This document shows, in pieces, positions 59,372 through 64,000 of a DNA stretch of 64,000 nt (position 1 is the first letter of the stretch; each line of letters starts with the position of its first letter). A program made the translations under genes and the position numbers. The stretch lies in contig OY821746.1 of NCBI GenBank assembly GCA_963682055.1, forward strand, positions 26,354,481 to 26,418,480, written 5' to 3'. The notes under the pieces were generated by a model. It saw only the letters and a list, made by a program, of their open reading frames with translations. It searched no databases and was not told the DNA's origin. The stretch is from Primula veris (taxonomy: Eukaryota; Streptophyta; Magnoliopsida; Ericales; Primulaceae).

Positions 59372-59716
59372 ACATTTTGCGTACGAGTTGGAATCTATCA
59401 AGTCATTCATAATTTACTAACTCATGGAGATTTACATTTTCTACTTTCTAAACAAGATTTGAACAATCTACCAATTGCTCCAACAAATCTGCACTCCAGA
59501 CGAAATCTCTAACAATAAATTACTTAGTCTGACAACTAAATCAATTACAATTAGCACATACGTATATAGCCAAACTAGACCGGGTATGATTTAGGAAGAA
59601 TTGACTATCATGATGTCACTACACAAAAATGCAAACGCAAATGCTATTCGGTTTGAAAATAAGATATTTCCATAAACTCACTTAGAAATGGTATATGAGC
59701 ACAACAAGTAGAAATT
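59372..59716. repeat. Tandem-array unit 3, part after Copia-C
   Basis: ATCTATCAAGTCATTCATAA and GGTTTGAAAATAAGATATTT correspond to 43328 and 43542 in unit 2. The LINE cuts it at about 59716. Confidence 0.8.
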
Positions 59717-60559
59717 GTGAGTAGAATTGGGGTGCCTCTCTATGCTGATGAGCAAAGCTCTTCTCTCAACAAGCTTGACTCTGCTAGGATCTGTGTAGAG
59801 GTCAATCTTGACAGTGATTTTCCTTCTGATATCCTAGTTGAAGATGAATTTGGTGATAACTTTACTGTTAATGTGGCTTATAGCTGGATTCCCAAGCTTT
59901 GCACTCGCTACAATTTGTTTGGCCATTTAGCTAAATAATGCCATGTTAATGATAATAACCACAAGACTAATAGCTTGTCAGCTAATGGCAATGATAACTA
60001 GATTAAAGTGGGGAATAGAAAGAAACAATCAGCTAAGAAGGGTAGTAGGGTCTCTTTTCAAAGTAACCATATTGGTAATGATAAAACTGCTCAAGTTGAA
60101 GCAACTCCTAGCTTATTAAAATCTAAGGGAACTGACATTGCTTGTGTTACACTCTCTAATATCTTTGATAAACTGAATTTTACTACTAAGGATGTTGCTC
60201 CTAGAGAAGTTATTCAAAGCAATTTAAATGCTAAGCATTATGACTCCCTGATAAGCATTATCAAAACCCCAGAGCACATCACTCAACTAATACTCATTTA
60301 TATGGACATAATTGGGACTAACTCTAATGGGGAAACAGACCAGCTAGATGAATTTGTTGCTCCTTTAAATGATGGGAAATTACATGACAATATTTTGTCA
60401 CAAGTACCCACTCTAGAGGTTGAGGAAGACATTGAAATATTAGGCAAAATATCTGAAGCTAATGTCAAGAATCTTTTTACTAGAAAGGAAAATAATAAGC
60501 TTAAGAAAATTAACAAAAACAGGAAAAAAAAAAAAGCTAGCCCATCTGGAAAGACTTAG
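59717..60559 (+). pseudogene. LINE ORF1 remnant (DUF4283 end, damaged zinc knuckle, basic tail)
   Basis: SARICVEVNLDSDFPSDIL is the DUF4283 C-terminal signature. The knuckle reads CTRYNLFGHLAK, stop, C: the second Cys is Tyr, and a stop (59936-59938) precedes the last Cys. A second stop lies at 59999-60001. The same frame then runs to 60559 through a Ser/Asn-rich linker and a Lys-rich tail. Changes at the knuckle and both stops are compatible with C-to-T or G-to-A transitions. Confidence 0.75.
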
Positions 60560-63520
60560 TAACAATTCTAGTGCTAATACCCCCCAAAAATATTTGAAAT
60601 AATGTTTGGATTACCTTATTTACCAACTCAGAGGCTACCTTTTTACCAAATCATATTTCTGATCACACTCCAATGATCATTAACTTTGGCAAGCTTTCCA
60701 AGGCAGACCCAAAACCTTTTAGATTTTTCAAAGCTCCACTCCACCAAGCAAGCTCTAAAAAAACGTATTAACAGTAATGGTAAAGACATTAGAGCTAAGG
60801 CTACCAATGCTGGAGAGTTGCTCCATATTGCCCAAACTAAGTTTGATAAGGGGGATACCTCAGTCTCCTTAGCTTTTATTCACACTGCTAAGAATACCTT
60901 GCTAAGTATTCTTGAGGATGAGGAAAGCTTTGCCAAACAAAAAAGCAGAATCAATTGGCTAAAAGAGGAAGACTAGAACACATCATTCTTCTTTAAAGCT
61001 ATAAACCAAATGAATAATAGAAAGAGAATTTCCTCTCTTCATGATGCCAATGGTGACATTCTTACTAAGCACTCTGATATTGTTGATAACATTGTTGGTT
61101 TTTATCAGAATTTGATTGGCTCTAAAGGTGACAAATATTATCATGGTATTAATGACTTGAGAGCTTTTGTTAAACCTGTAATCACTTCTGATATGGTTAA
61201 ATTTATGAGTTCCTTGGTTATTGATAAGGAAAATGAAGATTGTATTTTCTCTTTTAATCCTAATAAGGCCCCTGGCCCCAATGGCTTCAATGGCTTCTTT
61301 TTTCAGAAAACTTGGCATATTATTTGTAAAGATGTTACTCTTGCCATTCAATATTTCTTTAAATCTAATGCTCTGCTAAAAGAAGTTAATAATACCTGCT
61401 TAGCCCTTATCCCTAAAAGTGAGAACCCCTATACTATAAAGGACTATAGACCTATCTCTTGTTGTAATTTTATTTACAAGTGCATTTCCAAACTAATTTC
61501 TAATAGAATCAAACCTTTTCTGGACAATATTATTTTGAAAAAGCAGTCATTTTTCATCAAAGGTAGATCTATTTGTGACAACACTTTGCTTGCTCAGGAG
61601 ATTCTTCAAGGCTACCACATTTACAAAGGAAAACCTAAACCACTCTTAAAGTGGATTTAATGAAAGCTTTTGACTCTGTTAGTTGGACCTTTATTAATGA
61701 TACTCTGAATCTTATGGGTTTTCCGTGCTTCATGAGAGACTGGACTAGAACTTGTATTTCTTCCCCTTCCTACTCTGTCATGATTAATGGCAGTATGGAC
61801 GGTTATTTTAAAGGTAAGAAAGGTCTCAGATAGGGTGACCCCCTCTCCCCTTACATTTTTGTTATTTGCATGAATGTTCTCTCTCTTATATTAGAACACT
61901 TTACCAATGATAAGTCCTTTAAATTCCATAATAAGTGTAGGAAGTTAAAGCTCACTCACCTTTGCTTTGCTGATAACATACTCTTATTTTGTAATGGTGA
62001 CCAGAACTCTGTTAATGTTCTCTCTAGTGCAGTTAGTCTTTTCACCAAATTCTCATGTCTTACCCCTAATTCTGATAAGTGTAGCTTGTTTGATTGCGGG
62101 ATGGAGGATAATACCCTCCATGATATCACTAGTTTCCTAGGCTTTAAGAAAGAGAACCTCCCTGTTACTTATTTGGGGGTGCCTTTGCTTATTGCAAAAC
62201 TTCAAGCTAGCCACTGTAAGATCTTGGTTAAGAAGATCACTGCTAAAATCTCTTCTTAGACTAGCAAATTCCTCAACTATGCTGGTAGAATCCAACTCAT
62301 AAACTCTGTTCTTTATAGCTTAACTATCTTTTGGTGTACTCACTTTATCCTACCTGCTGCTGTTACCAAAGAAATTGACCAAATTTTGGGAAAGTTTTTA
62401 TGGATTAGTAGTGGGGTTAGGGTAGATTGGAGTGATATTAACACTCCTTGTAAGGAAGGTGGTCTAGGTTTCAAGAATATTAAAGTATGGAATCAAGCTC
62501 TTATTGCTAAACTTTTTCTGAAATATTTGTAATCCTTCTAATAATTCCCTCTGGAAAAAATGGGTTTACTCTAATATGCTCAAAGACATGAGCATTTGGG
62601 TTGCTAAGATTCCTGCCCAATGTAGTTTCTCTTGGAAGAAAATTCTTAAGGTCGGAGACGAACTGGCTCCTTTAATCTACTTTAAAATTGGCAATGGTAA
62701 AAGTACCTCTTTATGGTATGATAATTGGCTTAAAATGGGTTCTATCTTCCCTAGAGCCCACACTAGGGCCATGCTTCATGACACTGTCTTCTCAATCAAT
62801 GAGAAATTCCATGCCATCATTAACAATGGCAGTTGGGAATGGCCTCATTGTTCTAATCCTGACATCATGTACCTCAAAATCTTAGTACACCCTCCTATTA
62901 ATGTTGATAAAGAGGACACAATAGCTTGGAACATAAATGATAAGTGCTTATCTGTTAAAGTCATGTGGGATCATATTAGAACCAAGAAAGCTACAGTTAA
63001 GTGGAGCATGCTTGTTTAGTTCAAATATAATATCCCTAAATGTAGTTTTGTCCTTTGGCAAGCTATGCTCAAAAGACTGCCCATTATGGACAGAATAAGC
63101 TCTTGGTACCCTAATATTGATGCTACATGCTCTCTCTGTGGTAACCATATTGAGGATATGGACCACCTTTTTTTCAAATGCTACTACTCCACAAGTATAT
63201 TCCACAATCGCATGTACAAAGCTGGCTTTCTTGGCCTTTGCAATACATGGTATGAGTGGATTGAGTGGGCCTTAAACCATTTCAAAGGTGATAGCTTGTC
63301 AGCTAAGCTGGAAAAAGTTATTTTCCTTCCACAGTTTACACCATTTGGAAGGAAATAAATGATAGAAGACATGGCAAATTTCATAATAATGCTACTTCTA
63401 ACATCGTCACCATTGATTTTTACATTCTGGTGAAGCTCAGTGGACTTAGAAAAATTCCTAATTCTAATAGGAATGTGTACATTGCCAGGTGCTGGAAACT
63501 CAAGGATAATATTTTTACAA
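60560..63520 (+). pseudogene. LINE ORF2 remnant (endonuclease end, RT, zf-RVT)
   Basis: The endonuclease end is visible as ISDHTPMIINFG (SDH motif about 60658-60672). A deletion joins it to KLHSTKQALKKRINS. RT motifs follow: NKAPGPNGFNG, DYRPISCCNFIYKCISKLI, KGRSICDNTLLAQEI, then a frameshift near 61.63 kb, DLMKAFDSVSW, a TAG before GDPLSPYIFVICM, and FADN (61966-61977) where the catalytic FADD is expected. Downstream are TYLGVPLL, AGRIQLINSVLYSL and, after a frameshift near 62.54 kb, the zinc-binding region (CSFSWKKIL, CSLCGNHIEDMDHLFFKC). Stops at 60974, 61831, 62257 and 63017 break it. The C-terminal WKEINDRRHGKF and IARCWKL lie near 63340-63500. Confidence 0.85.
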
Positions 63521-63521
63521 A

Positions 63522-64000
63522 ATGAAACTTGTTAGATTGAGTCTGGGATGGGTATTATTTTACAACTCTCCTAGAAGTATTAATAATGATCTTAAGGTTA
63601 CTACTCTCATCTTTAGTGGATGGACTTTTTGTGTTAACTTTTCTCAATTCAGGCACTACTCTTGGTTATTTAACCAAGGAAGGAAGTGGTGGGTGAAAAG
63701 AAACTAGGCTAATACTTTGGAAGTTAAATCCTACTCTAAAGGTTACAGGTATAATTTAGTAAAACAGGTTGTCATTTGGGCAAATCTATGCAAATCCTTA
63801 GTACTTCTCAGCTTCTTTGATGTTAAGAGCCTTATGGCAAATGCTGACAACCCTTGGCTTGGTGAACTTAACAAAAAGAAGCTGAATTGTATGAGTTATG
63901 GCTCTAAGTGTATCCTTAGCAAAGTCGAGGATAAGAAGAACTCCATTTACAAGATCAATTTCACAGGTCTCTGTCACACAATTCTAAAGCGTTTTAGCTT
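63522..64000 (+). pseudogene. Unidentified open frame after the LINE RT-zinc domain
   Basis: A single frame runs from 63522 to the window end with only one stop (TAG, 63705-63707), about 159 codons. It includes FSQFRHYSWLFNQGRKWWVK and VEDKKNSIYKINFTGLCHTI. The composition is protein-like (Lys, aromatic). I do not recognise it. It could be part of the LINE, a captured host exon, or the start of an adjacent remnant. Confidence 0.3.

Larger units (their letters stand above)
59717..64000 (+). mobile_element. Decayed L1-type LINE running off the window
   Basis: It starts inside a DUF4283 domain, then has ORF1 linker, endonuclease end, reverse transcriptase and the C-terminal zinc-binding domain in order on the plus strand. 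It is 5'-truncated at unit 3 sequence. The 3' tail and target duplication are not visible before the window ends. Confidence 0.85.

Overview
The window is AT-rich nuclear DNA from a flowering plant, most likely a eudicot. Evidence: plant-type Ty1/copia elements with minus-strand primer sites complementary to the 3' end of initiator tRNA-Met, Ty3/gypsy-like solo LTRs, DUF4283/zinc-knuckle LINEs, hAT, CACTA, MULE and Stowaway miniature elements, and a tRNA-derived SINE. No species can be named from the sequence. I see no intact host gene, rRNA, tRNA or CRISPR array. The host-like coding traces are fragments or pseudogenes.

Layout. 0-5 kb: a Stowaway MITE, a hAT-like element nested in another hAT-like element, and a 5'-truncated LINE with a 16-bp target duplication. 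5-8.7 kb: a LINE ORF1 copy without ORF2, then a broken unknown gene with a TATA box. 10.7-20.5 kb: a gypsy-type solo LTR (plus, with a CACTA MITE inside), a hAT MITE, and a full-length but decayed copia element (Copia-A, minus) whose RT region is split by a second solo LTR of the same type in the opposite orientation. 21-26 kb: a hAT MITE, gene fragments (exon-like pieces, an RRM-like domain), a SINE and a MULE MITE. 26.2-31.3 kb: Copia-B, a young copia element whose gag-pol frame is broken by one stop and whose LTRs have non-canonical TA...CT ends. 32.0-34.9 kb: an ~880-bp near-palindrome made from an unknown gene, the rest of that gene, and a copia gag remnant.

35.4-59.7 kb is a degenerate tandem array of about 7-8 kb units (two nearly whole, a third truncated). 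Comparing units gives filled and empty sites for several MITEs. Each full unit carries a conserved minus-strand coding-like segment and a tiny ORF that starts like a signal peptide. The third unit was hit by Copia-C (51465-59371), the most interesting object here. Its first bases after the 5' LTR match no tRNA primer I recognise. They are a perfect 13-nt reverse complement of a site inside its own LTR, downstream of the LTR TATA box, which suggests self-primed or RNA-fold-primed reverse transcription. Several hairpins follow in its leader. 59.7-64 kb is a decayed LINE running off the window; most of its breaks can be explained by C-to-T or G-to-A transitions.

All identities and counts are by eye. 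Functional claims about the copia leader and the hairpin locus are inferences from sequence complementarity.
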